Source of the DNA: Nonomuraea thailandensis | GTDB taxonomy: Bacteria > Actinomycetota > Actinomycetes > Streptosporangiales > Streptosporangiaceae | Assembly: GCF_024172165.1 (NCBI RefSeq) | Contig: NZ_JAMZEB010000002.1 | Coordinates: 6,593,501 to 6,657,500, forward strand | Length of the DNA stretch: 64,000 nt | Direction: 5' to 3' | Shown: positions 16,303 to 26,297 of the stretch, one piece after another | Position numbering within the stretch: position 1 is the first letter of the stretch | Layout: each line of letters opens with the position of its first letter | Notes under the pieces: model-generated | What the model was told of the DNA's origin: nothing | The model's database searches: none | What the model saw: only the letters and a program-made list of their open reading frames with translations | Translations under genes and position numbers: made by a program

Positions 16303-17586
16303 CTACAATCCCGCGCAGGCCAGCGCGCGCTGGTAGGCCGCGACCGCTCCGTCGGCGTCGCCGAGCTGCTCCATGGTCTCGGCCGTGGCGTACCAGGTGG
16401 AGGCCGAGCGGCGGGAGTTGGGCAGCGGGTCGAGCCATTCCTTGACGCCGGCGGTGTGCGCGCGCCCCTCCTCGGCGCGGCCGGCCGCGCCGTAGATCCT
16501 GCCGAGCAGCAGGTTGGCGTCGGCGCCGAGCACGTGGCCGTACTTGGGGAGCAGGTCCCTGGCGGTCACGGCGTGCTCGGCGGCCTGGTCGAGGTCCTGC
16601 GTCATGTATTCGGCGCAGGCCAGCTCGTTGTAGACCATGGCCTGGTCGATCGTGCTGGTGGAGGTCTGCTCGTACTCCTTGATGGAGGCGAGCAGCATCT
16701 CGCGCGCGGTGGCGGCGTCCACCGAGCCGGTCCGCAGCCGTGTCCTGATGTAGGCGAAGCGCATCCTGGCGGTGTTGCGCGGCTGGCCGTGCTCCATCTG
16801 GACGGCCAGGGCCCGCTCGGCGAAGGCCACGGCCTCGTCGTTGTGGCCGGTGACGCGGGCGGTGATGGAGGCGTTCCAGTTGGCCGCCACGATGGAGCGC
16901 GGCGTGCCCAGCGCGTCGGCCGCGTTGAGCAGCTCGGCGGCGAACTGCCTGGCGCGCAGCATGTCGCCGCGCTCGTAGTAGGCCGCCAGCAGCGTGGCGC
17001 CCAGCTCGACCAGCAGGTCGGTCCAGGGCTGCCGGGCGATGCCGCTCAGGAGCTGCTCGCCCACCTCGACGGCCTGGCCGAGCTGCTCGCTCTCGCGGTA
17101 GGCGCGGCAGAGCGCGACGGCCACCTCGATGTTGCGCTCGGCGGGAAGCTCCTCCTCGCGGAGCCTGAGCATGATGGAGATCGCCTGGTCGAGATCGCCT
17201 CCGGCCTCCAGCGCGAGCGCCAGGCCGAATTCCGCTTCTTGACGAAGGGCTGTCAAGCCTGCAAGGTTACTGTTCCCAAGCAGCTCCGCGAAGCGTGTGC
17301 GGGCCTCGGCGACCTCGCCGTTCTCGAGTGCCAGCCGCGCGTAGCCGAGCGCGAGCTCGATGTCCTCCATCTGCTCGGCGGTCACACCGTTGATCAGATA
17401 GGACAGCGAGCAGTCCAGCTTGTTCGCCAGCAGCTCCAAGACCGCGGGGGTGGGAGTACGCTTACCACTCTCGATCAACGAGACGTAGCTGTCCGAAAGC
17501 TCGGGATGCGCCAGCTGCGCCTGTGACAGACCGCGTTGCCGCCGAACCGTCTTGATGCGGAGTCCGACTAGGTCAGATGTGGTCAC
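16303..17586 (-). CDS. XRE-family regulator with C-terminal TPR array (candidate peptide receptor)
   Basis: A 427-residue soluble regulator. Residues about 5-62 are an XRE helix-turn-helix (LRIKTVRRQRGLSQAQLA, DSYVSLIESGKRTPTP). Residues about 75-425 are all-alpha with repeated TPR patterns (ALGYARLALENGEVAEAR, AMVYNELACAEYMTQDL, LLLGRIYGAAGRAEEGR). This layout resembles the RRNPP peptide-sensing receptors of Firmicutes (PlcR, NprR, Rgg), which bind secreted oligopeptides in the TPR domain. The GTG at 17586 has an excellent ribosome site (AGGGAG, 8 bases before). Its start codon is 59 bp from a divergent gene for a 43-residue signal-peptide-bearing protein. It is a confident XRE-TPR; the peptide-sensing role is inferred from structure and context. 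Confidence 0.85.
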   Translation of the reverse strand: MTTSDLVGLRIKTVRRQRGLSQAQLAHPELSDSYVSLIESGKRTPTPAVLELLANKLDCSLSYLINGVTAEQMEDIELALGYARLALENGEVAEARTRFAELLGNSNLAGLTALRQEAEFGLALALEAGGDLDQAISIMLRLREEELPAERNIEVAVALCRAYRESEQLGQAVEVGEQLLSGIARQPWTDLLVELGATLLAAYYERGDMLRARQFAAELLNAADALGTPRSIVAANWNASITARVTGHNDEAVAFAERALAVQMEHGQPRNTARMRFAYIRTRLRTGSVDAATAREMLLASIKEYEQTSTSTIDQAMVYNELACAEYMTQDLDQAAEHAVTARDLLPKYGHVLGADANLLLGRIYGAAGRAEEGRAHTAGVKEWLDPLPNSRRSASTWYATAETMEQLGDADGAVAAYQRALACAGL

Positions 17587-17645
17587 AGCAGCCGCTCCCT
17601 GAGAAGATGAAATCCGAGCAACCCACATAGGCGAGGGAGAACCCC

Positions 17646-17777
17646 ATGCGCATGCGCATTGCCCTGTCCGTCCTGGTGGCCGCGATCTCCGCGGTGACCA
17701 TTGCAGGTAATGTTACGGCCGCAAGTGCCGACTCGTCTTCCCTATCTTCTTGGTCAGCAGAGCCGAGCTGCTGCTGA
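17646..17777 (+). CDS. 43-residue secreted peptide precursor (candidate signalling peptide)
   Basis: Read directly from the bases. ATG 17646 follows a strong ribosome site (GAGGGAG, 5 bases before) and ends at TGA 17775-17777. The N-terminus MRMRIALSVLVAAISAV is a classic Sec n/h-region; NVTAASA gives an AxA-type cleavage site. The predicted mature peptide is 15 residues, DSSSLSSWSAEPSCC, with a single Trp and a terminal Cys-Cys. No family is recognised. It is divergent from the XRE-TPR regulator (59 bp between starts) and followed 193 bp later by a SARP gene. The gene call is supported by ribosome site, start, signal peptide and codon use; its signalling function is inference. Confidence 0.68.
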   Translation: MRMRIALSVLVAAISAVTIAGNVTAASADSSSLSSWSAEPSCC

Positions 17778-17835
17778 GCTGCGAGCGGTAGGCGAGCAAC
17801 GAGCGAGGTTGATGAGACGCGACTTCCCCTGAGCC

Positions 17836-17845
17836 GCTGATCAGC
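17836..17845. promoter_or_regulatory. Palindrome between the peptide gene and the SARP gene
   Basis: GCTGATCAGC is a perfect 10-bp palindrome, 58 bp after the peptide stop and 125 bp before the SARP start, in the 193-bp intergenic stretch. The rest of that stretch holds an AT-richer patch (around 17910-17935, TTCTAGATACGATTC) that could contain the SARP promoter. Function unproven. Confidence 0.3.
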
Positions 17846-17970
17846 CGGAGCCCTCGTGACCGACCGCACATCGGCCACGGGTGCTCCACAACCTAGCGGC
17901 CGGATCTACATTCCTTCTAGATACGATTCAGGCCCCTTTACGCCACGGCCATCGCGACTAAGCTCCCTAC

Positions 17971-20811
17971 GTGTATCCGACTCGCGATCACCGGCGTCCT
18001 CCGGCGGCCGGAACGACCATAGCTCTGCTGGGCCCGGTTACCGGTGTGCTCGGCGACAGCGAAGTCGACCTGGGGCCACCGTTGCAGCAGGCCATCGCGG
18101 CGATGCTGGCGATGTGCCCGGGCCGCGTGGTCACGCTCGGCCAGTTGATCGAGGGTTTATGGGGCGACGCCCCTCCCCCCAGCGCCACGCAGAGCGTCTA
18201 CACCTATATCGCGGGCTTGAGGCGCGCCTTCGAGCCGGGCCGCGGCAGGCGCCAGCCCCCGAGCATGGTGGCCCGCGCCGCGGGCGGCTACCTGTTACGG
18301 CTCGATCCGCTCCAGGTCGACGCGCACGCCTTCGCGGCGCGGCTGGACGCGGCCGCGCAGGCGAAGAAGGCCGGTGACCTGGCCGGCGCGCTGCCCGTCA
18401 TCGAGGAGGCTCTCGCGCTGTGGCGTGGCCCGGCGCTGAGCGGCGTACCGGGGCCGTTCGCTGAGGGTGAGCGGGCCCGGCTCGAGGAGCTGCGCCTGAC
18501 GGCCGTGGAGGCCAGGGCCGACGCCCTGACCCGGCTCGGCCGCCCGGAGGAGGCGCTGGCCGAGCTCCACGACCTGACCCACCGCCATCCCCTTCGTGAG
18601 CGCCCCCGCGAGCTGCTCATGCTGGCCCTGCACGGCTGCGGGCGCCAGGCCGAGGCGCTGACGGCCTTCGAGGAGGCCCGCCGCGCCCTGTCCGAGGAGC
18701 TCGGCGTGGATCCCGGCGAGGGCCTGCGCCGCGCGCACCACCTCGTCCTGGCCGGCTCCGCCGAGCGGGCGGCCCCTGATCCCGTCGTCCCGCGCCAGCT
18801 CCCCCGCGACCTGATGGTGTTCGTCGGCCGCGCACGGGAGGCGGTCCGCCTGAAGTCCCTGCTGGACCCGTGGGGAGACGGTCCGCCGCACCCGTTCGTG
18901 GTGATCTGCGGGGCGCCGGGGGTCGGCAAGTCGACGCTGGCCGTCCGCGTCGCCCACGCGGTGCGGGAGCGGTTCCCCGACGGTCAGCTCTACGTCAATC
19001 TGCGCGGGGGCACGCCGAACGTCTCCCGGTTGTCCTCGCACGAGATCTTCAGCCGGCTGCTGCGCGGCATCGGCACGCAGGACGACGCCGTCCCCCCGGA
19101 CGAGGACGAGGCCGCGGCCCTGTGGCGGAGCAGGCTCCAGGGCAGGCGGGTGCTGGTGCTCCTGGACAACGCCGCCGATCTCGCCCAGGTCAGGCCGTTC
19201 GTCTCGGGGCCGCTCGGCACCGCCGTCCTGGTGACGAGCCGGGAATCCCTGGCGGCGGGCGACGACTGCGTCCAGCTCCGGCTGGGCCCGCTGTCCGACG
19301 CGGAGGCCACCGCCATGCTGTCGAGGCTCGTCGGAGCCGACCGGGTCTCCGCCGACCTCGACCAGACCGCCCGGCTGGTCCGCCTCTGCGACGGGTTCCC
19401 GCTCGCGCTGCGCATCGCCTGCGCGCGGTTGCTCGACCGCCCCGACTGGAGCGTCGGGGCGCTGACGGCGCGGCTCAGCGACGAGCGGCGCAGGCTGGCG
19501 GAGCTGGAGGCCGGGGAGCTGGCCGTACGATCGAGCCTGGCGGCGAGCTGGGGCGCGCTCAGCGGCAGCGCCCGGGAGATCGACGCCGAGGCGGCGCGCC
19601 TGCTGGCCCTGCTCGGCCTGCTGCACGTGCCCGACGTCACCGTGGAGGCGGCCACGGCGCTGGCCGACTCCCCGCAGGCGGGCGTCGAGCGGGCGCTGGA
19701 GCGGCTGTGCGACGCCCATCTGCTCGACGCGGGGGAGCCGGGACGCTACCACCCCCACGACCTCGTCCGGCTCTTCGCCGCGGACCTGCTGCCCGCCGGC
19801 GAGCGGATGGCGCCGCTCAAGCGCGCGATCGGCTACTACGCCGAGTCCGCGCGGGCCGCGGCGCGGACCAGCGACCCGCACCGGGTCCACTGCCTGCACC
19901 CGAGGATCGACGCCGGGGGCCGGGCCTTCCCCAGCGCCGAGGAGGCGCGCGCCTGGCTCAGGAGGGAGGAGGCCACGCTGCTCGCCGCCGCCTTCCAGGC
20001 GATGGCCGACCCGGACGACGACGTGGCGCGGGCCGGCGCGGCGATCGGGTTCGCGCTGTGGTGGTACCAGCAGAAGGCGTACCGGGTGCGCGGGCTCATC
20101 TCGCTGGGCGAGCGCCTGCTCGCGACGGGCGAGCGCCTCGACGACCCGATCATCAGGATGGAGGCGCACGCCCACCTCGCGACGGGCCTGTACTTCAGGG
20201 GCGACCCGGTCTGCCTCGATCACCACGGGCGGCATCTGCGCCTGGCCCGGCAACTGGGCGATCGTTTCAACGAGCAGCGGGCGCACGGCAACCTGGCCAA
20301 CACGCTGCTGAAGTGGGATCGCTACACCGACGCCCTGGAGCACGCGCTGGCCCAGCGGGTGATCGCCCGTGAGGCGGGGTCCCAGGTGGGGGAGCGCTAC
20401 GCCCTGCTGGTGGCGGCGCGGGCGCACATCCACCTCCGGCGCTTCGAGGACGCGGCGGCCCTGCTGGAGGAGGGGGCCGCGATGGCCGCTCTCGCGGGCG
20501 ACCTGCACGGGCAGGTGGAGTTCGCGGTGTCGCGCGGAAGGGCGCTGATCGAGCTCGGCGAGCTCGAGACGGCCCGCACCGTGCTCACCGAGGCGCTGGA
20601 GCCGTCGCGCGCCACCGCCAAGACGACGGAGATGGGCTGCCTGGTCTATCTGGCGCGGGCCCACCGTCTCCTCGGCCAGAGTGCCGCGGCCATCCGGCAC
20701 AGCGCGGAAGCGGTCATGCTCGCCGAGCAGACGGGCAGCGACCACTGGCTGGAGAGGGCGATCAAGGAGCGTGACGAGGCCGCGCGGTCGCAGCCGTCGG
20801 TGCACGCGTGA
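17971..20811 (+). CDS. Large SARP/AfsR-type regulator (BTAD, NB-ARC ATPase, TPR)
   Basis: A 946-residue AfsR-like regulator. Residues about 18-95 are an OmpR-type winged helix (LIEGLWGDAPPPSATQSVYTY), about 100-250 a bacterial transcription activation domain (ALPVIEEALALWRGPALSGV, RRALSEELGVDPGEGLRRAH). Residues about 280-560 form an NB-ARC/STAND ATPase with Walker A GAPGVGKST (near 312) and Walker B RVLVLLDNA, and a C-terminal TPR-like region runs from about 640 to 940. Such proteins activate secondary metabolism or development genes after ATP-driven assembly, often under Ser/Thr kinase control. GTG 17971 has no clear ribosome site, so the start is uncertain by a few codons. No biosynthetic cluster is adjacent. 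Confidence 0.9.
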   Translation: MYPTRDHRRPPAAGTTIALLGPVTGVLGDSEVDLGPPLQQAIAAMLAMCPGRVVTLGQLIEGLWGDAPPPSATQSVYTYIAGLRRAFEPGRGRRQPPSMVARAAGGYLLRLDPLQVDAHAFAARLDAAAQAKKAGDLAGALPVIEEALALWRGPALSGVPGPFAEGERARLEELRLTAVEARADALTRLGRPEEALAELHDLTHRHPLRERPRELLMLALHGCGRQAEALTAFEEARRALSEELGVDPGEGLRRAHHLVLAGSAERAAPDPVVPRQLPRDLMVFVGRAREAVRLKSLLDPWGDGPPHPFVVICGAPGVGKSTLAVRVAHAVRERFPDGQLYVNLRGGTPNVSRLSSHEIFSRLLRGIGTQDDAVPPDEDEAAALWRSRLQGRRVLVLLDNAADLAQVRPFVSGPLGTAVLVTSRESLAAGDDCVQLRLGPLSDAEATAMLSRLVGADRVSADLDQTARLVRLCDGFPLALRIACARLLDRPDWSVGALTARLSDERRRLAELEAGELAVRSSLAASWGALSGSAREIDAEAARLLALLGLLHVPDVTVEAATALADSPQAGVERALERLCDAHLLDAGEPGRYHPHDLVRLFAADLLPAGERMAPLKRAIGYYAESARAAARTSDPHRVHCLHPRIDAGGRAFPSAEEARAWLRREEATLLAAAFQAMADPDDDVARAGAAIGFALWWYQQKAYRVRGLISLGERLLATGERLDDPIIRMEAHAHLATGLYFRGDPVCLDHHGRHLRLARQLGDRFNEQRAHGNLANTLLKWDRYTDALEHALAQRVIAREAGSQVGERYALLVAARAHIHLRRFEDAAALLEEGAAMAALAGDLHGQVEFAVSRGRALIELGELETARTVLTEALEPSRATAKTTEMGCLVYLARAHRLLGQSAAAIRHSAEAVMLAEQTGSDHWLERAIKERDEAARSQPSVHA

Positions 20812-20826
20812 GCGGCGGCCCGCCGG

Positions 20827-22320
20827 TCAGCGCGGCGGCGCCGTGTCCCTGAGCGCCAGGAAGAAGTCGACCCGGTCGGCCATCGTGGACAGGTCCCTGC
20901 CGGTCAGCTCCTCGATCCTGCGCACGCGGTAGCGCACGGTGTTGACGTGCACGTGGAGCTGCTCGGCGCAGGCGTTCCACGAGCCGGCGCAGTCGAGGTA
21001 GATCCCGAGCGTGCGCACCAGCTCCGACTGGTGCCTGCGGTCGTAGTCGAGCAGCGGCGACAGCAGCCGGGCGGCGAACGAGCGGCGAACGTCGCCCGGC
21101 ACCGTGGCCAGCAGCAGCGCGTGCGTGTAGATCTCGTCACTGGTCACCACCCCTCCCCCCCGGGTCTCGGCCAGCCGCCGGGCGTGCCCGGCCTCCTCCA
21201 CGCCGCCCTTGACGGCGGCGGCGCCCGTCAGCGCGCCGCTGAGCCCCACGCACAGGCGGGTGCCGGGCAGCGCGGCCAGCACGGCGGCTCCGGCGCGCAG
21301 CCGGTCGGCCAGCTCGGCGGGGGTGCACGCGCGCAGCGGCACCACGGCGACGGCGCCGTCCGCGCCGGCCGCCGCCACGACCTGGCGGCCGAGCAGCTCC
21401 TCGACGGCCTGGCCGCCGAGCGTGGCGGGGTCGGGCCCGCGGGTGGCTCCGGGTCTGGGCGCGGTGACGTTCACGATCGCGTACGGCTCCGCCGCGTCCA
21501 CGCCGCACGTCCGAAGCCTGGCGTCCAGCTCCGCCACCCCGGCCTCGCCCAGCGCGGCCACGATGAGCTGCTCGGTCAGCCGGCGCTCGACCCTGCGGCC
21601 CTCCTCCACCCGGCTGCGTTCGAGGCCCACGCAGGCGGCCAGCTCGTAGCCGAGGTCGGCCCGGTCCATCAGGTCGCCGTCGCAGGCGAGCACCCAGCCG
21701 GCTGCGCGGTGTCCGCGCCCGACCGCGAAGATCGTGTGCCCGCCGACCCTGACCGGCAGGCGCGGCGCCGTCAGGTACGCCTTGGCCAGGCCTACCGGGT
21801 CGTCCGCCGCGCCGACGATCACCTCGCCGGAGGCGGACACCACCGCCCCGGTGACGCCCAGCTCGGCGGCGGTCAGCTCGAACAACTCGCGCAGGTCGGC
21901 CCCCTCGGCGATGGCCGCGACCAGCCGCCGGTGGCGGCCGAGCGCGTCGCGCATGTCGCCGGCCAGCCGGGGCACGACCGTCTCGGCCAGCGTGCGGAAG
22001 GACACCTCCACCGGCACCTCCACCAGCGGCAGCCCGGCGTGTGCGCAGGCGGCCACCAGGTCGTCCGGCACGTGGCCCAGCCACGCCTGCCCGGCGCCGA
22101 GCGCGGCGACCCCGGATTCGGCCAGCGCGGCCACGAACCGGGCGGAGTCCTCCGGCGCGTGCCACCACATCAGCCCGGTCAGCACCAGCTCACCGCCGCT
22201 CAGGTAACGGCCGGGCTCGGGCAGGTCCGTGATGTGCACGGTGCCGAACTCGCGGGCCGGGTCGCCGGTGAGCAGCCGCAGGCGCAGGTCGTCGATGGCC
22301 AGCAGGTCGGAGATACGCAT
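20827..22320 (-). CDS. PucR-family purine catabolism regulator
   Basis: A 497-residue regulator. The N-terminal PucR domain (residues about 1-120, MRISDLLAIDDLRLRLLTGD, GELVLTGLMWW) is followed by a GGDEF-like CdaR region. A C-terminal HTH_30 domain covers about 430-490 (LVRTLGIYLDCAGSWNACAE, VNTVRYRVRRIEELTGRDL). In Bacillus, PucR activates purine degradation genes in response to allantoin-type intermediates. Here it is divergent from a xanthine dehydrogenase subunit gene with 94 bp between starts, so that gene is its likely target. ATG 22320 was chosen to match the family N-terminus; an in-frame start at 22350 adds ten residues. Confidence 0.9.
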   Translation of the reverse strand: MRISDLLAIDDLRLRLLTGDPAREFGTVHITDLPEPGRYLSGGELVLTGLMWWHAPEDSARFVAALAESGVAALGAGQAWLGHVPDDLVAACAHAGLPLVEVPVEVSFRTLAETVVPRLAGDMRDALGRHRRLVAAIAEGADLRELFELTAAELGVTGAVVSASGEVIVGAADDPVGLAKAYLTAPRLPVRVGGHTIFAVGRGHRAAGWVLACDGDLMDRADLGYELAACVGLERSRVEEGRRVERRLTEQLIVAALGEAGVAELDARLRTCGVDAAEPYAIVNVTAPRPGATRGPDPATLGGQAVEELLGRQVVAAAGADGAVAVVPLRACTPAELADRLRAGAAVLAALPGTRLCVGLSGALTGAAAVKGGVEEAGHARRLAETRGGGVVTSDEIYTHALLLATVPGDVRRSFAARLLSPLLDYDRRHQSELVRTLGIYLDCAGSWNACAEQLHVHVNTVRYRVRRIEELTGRDLSTMADRVDFFLALRDTAPPR

Positions 22321-22381
22321 CTGTAGGAATGTACAAGCCGTAGGTTTCATCCGATGACCGCATTTTGACGTCGGGCATATT

Positions 22382-22390
22382 TGTCCGACA
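22382..22390. promoter_or_regulatory. Inverted repeat in the pucR-xdh divergent promoter
   Basis: TGTC-C-GACA is a perfect inverted repeat at 22382-22390. It lies inside a looser GTCGG...CCGAC repeat and next to an AT-rich GCATATTT patch that could be a minus-10 region. Placement 24 bp before the xdh start suggests a PucR or repressor site. Inferred. Confidence 0.35.
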
Positions 22391-22414
22391 CGGGCGCGGT
22401 GCTCTACTCGGAGG

Positions 22415-24607
22415 ATGACGCAGACGTCTGACGTGATCCGGCCCGAGGCCGGCGCCGGCCTCGGGCTCGGCGTCGGGGAGAGCGCCCGGCGGCCCGACGC
22501 GGCGCTGAAGGTGGCCGGCGAGTTCGCCTACGCCTCCGACCTGTGGCTCGACGGCATGGTGTGGGGCGCGACGCTGCGCAGCCCGCATCCGTCGGCGTGG
22601 CTGCGCTCGATCGACGTGGGCCCGGCGCTGCGCATCCCAGGGGTGCGGGCGGTGCTGACGCACGAGGACGTGCCGGGGGCGAAGTACTACGGCCTGGAGC
22701 ACAAGGACCAGCCGGTGCTGGCCATCGACCAGGTGCGTTACCAGGGCGAGCCGGTCGCGCTGGTGGCGGCCGACCATCCGGAGACGGCCCGCAGGGCGGC
22801 GGCGGCCATCGTCGTGGAGTACGAGCCCCGCCCGGCCATCACCGACCCCCGGCAGTCGCAGCACTTCGTGCGCCACCAGCCGGTGCGCCGCGGCGACACG
22901 TTCGAGGCCGAGGTCGTCGTGACCGGCGAGTACGAGGTCGGCATGCAGGACCAGGCCTTCCTCGGCCCGGAGTCCGGCCTGGCGGTGCCCGCCGAGGACG
23001 GCGGCGTGGACCTGTACATCGCCACCCAGTGGCTGCACGTGGACCGCGACCAGCTCGCCCCCTGCCTGGGCCTGCCCGAGGACAAGGTGCGCCTGACGCT
23101 GTCGGGCGTCGGCGGCGCGTTCGGCGCCCGCGAGGACCTGTCGATGCAGATCCACGCCTGCATGCTGGCCCTGCGCCTGAACCGCCCCGTCAAGATCGTG
23201 TACGGCCGCGAGGAGTCGTTCTTCGGCCACGTGCACCGCCATCCGGCCCGCATGCGGTACGAGCACGGCGCCACCCGCGACGGCAGGCTCGTCTACGTCA
23301 AGGCCGACATCCTGCTCGACGGCGGCGCGTACTGCTCCTCCTCCCCCGCCGTGGTGGGCAACGCGGCGTCGCTGGGCGTGGGCCCGTACGAGGTGCCGAA
23401 CGTGCGCGTGGACGCCACCGGCGTCTTCACCAACAACCCGCCGTGCGGCGCGATGCGCGGCTTCGGCGCGGTGCAGGCGTGTTACGCCTACGAGTCGCAG
23501 ATGGACCGGCTGGCCGAGGCGTGCGGCCTGTCGCCGATCGAGATCCGGGTGCGCAACGCCGTCTCCCAGGGCTCCCGCCTGATCACCGGGCAGGTGATCG
23601 ACTCGCCGGCCCCGCTCGCGGACATGCTGCGCGACCTGGAGGAGATGCCGCTGCCGCCGGAGAGGACGGACCGGGACCTGCGGGGGCTGCCCGGCGGCGT
23701 CTCCCAGACCACCCACGGCGAGTCCGTGCGCCGCGGCGTCGGCTACGGCGTCGGCATCAAGAACATCTGCTTCTCCGAGGGCTTCGACGACTACTCCACG
23801 GCCCGGGTGCGGGCCGAGCTGGTCGGCGGCGAGCCGCACGTCACCGTGCACACGGCCGCCGCCGAGGTGGGGCAGGGCCTGGTGACCGTGCAGGCCCAGA
23901 TCGCCCGCACCGAGCTGGGCATCCCGAACGTCACCGTGGCCACCGCCGACACCTCCGTCGGCTCGGCGGGCTCGTCGTCGGCGTCGCGGCAGTCGTACGT
24001 CACGGGCGGCGCCGTCAAGGCCGCCTGCGAGGCGGTGCGCAAGCGCTTCGAGGGGCTGGCGCCGAAGGAGGCGCTGGAGCGGTACGGGCCGATCGAGGAG
24101 ACGCGGGAGTACCGGCACCGGCCGACGTACCCGATGGATCCGCTCACCGGGCAGGGCGACTCGCACACGCAGCTCGCGCTGTGCGTGCACCGGGCGGTGG
24201 TGGACGTGGACGTGGAGCTGGGCCTGGTCAAGGTGGTCGAGCTGACGGCGGTGCAGGACGTGGGGCGGATGCTGAACCCGCAGGCGCTGGAGGGCCAGAT
24301 CCACGGCGGCTCCGCGCAGGGGCTCGGGCTGGCGCTGATGGAGGAGGTCCAGGTGCGCGACGGCCAGGTGCTGAACCCGTCGTTCACCGACTACCTCATC
24401 CCCACGATCCTCGACATGCCTCCCATGACGCTGAAGATCCTGGAGAACCCGGATCCGGCGGCCCCGTACGGGCTGCGCGGCGCCGGCGAGCCCCCGACGC
24501 TCTCCTCCACCCCCGCCATCGCCGCGGCCGTCAGAGCGGCCACCGGACTTCGGTTGACTCGCGTTCCGATTAGGCCGGAAGATATCGCCTTGTTCGACAA
24601 GGGCTAG
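22415..24607 (+). CDS. Xanthine dehydrogenase molybdenum-binding subunit
   Basis: A 730-residue molybdopterin hydroxylase large subunit, which oxidises hypoxanthine/xanthine (or a related N-heterocycle). Visible family elements are VGGAFGARED (cofactor loop), PPCGAMRGFG (arginine-bearing substrate loop), AAEVGQG and the catalytic-Glu region GLRGAGEPPTLSS at the C-terminus. Length fits PucD/XdhB of separate-subunit enzymes. The FAD and 2Fe-2S subunits are not encoded in the window and must come from elsewhere if the enzyme is active. The GGAGG abuts ATG 22415 with no spacer, unusually close. The purine context (PucR, AzgA-type permease) supports xanthine as substrate. Confidence 0.85.
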   Translation: MTQTSDVIRPEAGAGLGLGVGESARRPDAALKVAGEFAYASDLWLDGMVWGATLRSPHPSAWLRSIDVGPALRIPGVRAVLTHEDVPGAKYYGLEHKDQPVLAIDQVRYQGEPVALVAADHPETARRAAAAIVVEYEPRPAITDPRQSQHFVRHQPVRRGDTFEAEVVVTGEYEVGMQDQAFLGPESGLAVPAEDGGVDLYIATQWLHVDRDQLAPCLGLPEDKVRLTLSGVGGAFGAREDLSMQIHACMLALRLNRPVKIVYGREESFFGHVHRHPARMRYEHGATRDGRLVYVKADILLDGGAYCSSSPAVVGNAASLGVGPYEVPNVRVDATGVFTNNPPCGAMRGFGAVQACYAYESQMDRLAEACGLSPIEIRVRNAVSQGSRLITGQVIDSPAPLADMLRDLEEMPLPPERTDRDLRGLPGGVSQTTHGESVRRGVGYGVGIKNICFSEGFDDYSTARVRAELVGGEPHVTVHTAAAEVGQGLVTVQAQIARTELGIPNVTVATADTSVGSAGSSSASRQSYVTGGAVKAACEAVRKRFEGLAPKEALERYGPIEETREYRHRPTYPMDPLTGQGDSHTQLALCVHRAVVDVDVELGLVKVVELTAVQDVGRMLNPQALEGQIHGGSAQGLGLALMEEVQVRDGQVLNPSFTDYLIPTILDMPPMTLKILENPDPAAPYGLRGAGEPPTLSSTPAIAAAVRAATGLRLTRVPIRPEDIALFDKG

Positions 24608-24623
24608 ACAAGGGGGCACCGCG

Positions 24624-24857
24624 ATGGCAACCGCACGCGAGGCGGCGGAGGCGGAGTTCAACCGTTTCGACACCGACGGCGACGGCCTGCTGACCGCCGA
24701 CGAGATCAGGCAGGCCAACCAGGCGCTCGGCGGGCAGGGCGCGTCGGAGAGCGAGATCGAGGCGTTCATCACCTCGGCCGACAGCGACGGCGACGGCACG
24801 ATCAAGCTGGAGGAGTTCGTCGCCCTGGTGGGCGGCGGCCGCCACGAGAAGGCGTGA
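24624..24857 (+). CDS. Two-EF-hand calcium-binding protein
   Basis: A 77-residue acidic protein with two canonical EF-hands: DTDGDGLLTADE (about residues 17-28) and DSDGDGTIKLEE (about 53-64). Each has Asp at 1, 3 and 5, Gly at 6 and Glu at 12. No signal peptide is present, so it should be a cytoplasmic calcium sensor or buffer, like the calerythrin and CabD-type proteins of actinomycetes. It sits 16 bp after the xanthine dehydrogenase gene and 54 bp before the purine permease gene, an unexpected place for such a protein. A second, four-EF-hand gene lies at 28.6 kb. Confidence 0.92.
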   Translation: MATAREAAEAEFNRFDTDGDGLLTADEIRQANQALGGQGASESEIEAFITSADSDGDGTIKLEEFVALVGGGRHEKA

Positions 24858-24886
24858 AGCCAGCTCCAGCAGGGTAGGCAACCCGG

Positions 24887-24911
24887 CATTCCCCCTGATC
24901 ACAAGGGGGGA

Positions 24912-24914
<3 letters not shown>
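24887..24914 (+). promoter_or_regulatory. Hairpin sequestering the ribosome site and start codon of the purine permease gene
   Basis: CATTCCCCCT (24887-24896) can pair with AGGGGGGAATG (24904-24914): a 10-bp stem with one bulged G and a 7-nt GATCACA loop. The right arm contains the Shine-Dalgarno G-run and the ATG at 24912-24914. In the folded state translation from that ATG should be blocked. The bases show the structure; any regulatory role is inferred. Confidence 0.5.

Positions 24915-26293
<1,379 letters not shown>

Positions 26294-26297
<4 letters not shown>

Noticed and set aside
13634..16336. Very long plus-strand open frame opposite the copper genes
   Set aside because: Its product is Arg/Gly/His/Gln-rich with no family features, while the minus strand encodes clear CopC and CopD-CtaG proteins. 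It is a high-GC antisense frame. Similar long frames opposite the SARP, DUF6421 and 2.6-5.5 kb genes were rejected for the same reason.
17856..17970. Possible N-terminal extension or second small peptide before the SARP
   Set aside because: The frame has no signal peptide or ribosome site and runs out of frame into the SARP winged-helix sequence.
17971..20811. SARP as marker of a local antibiotic gene cluster
   Set aside because: No PKS, NRPS, terpene synthase or RiPP enzymes occur in the window.
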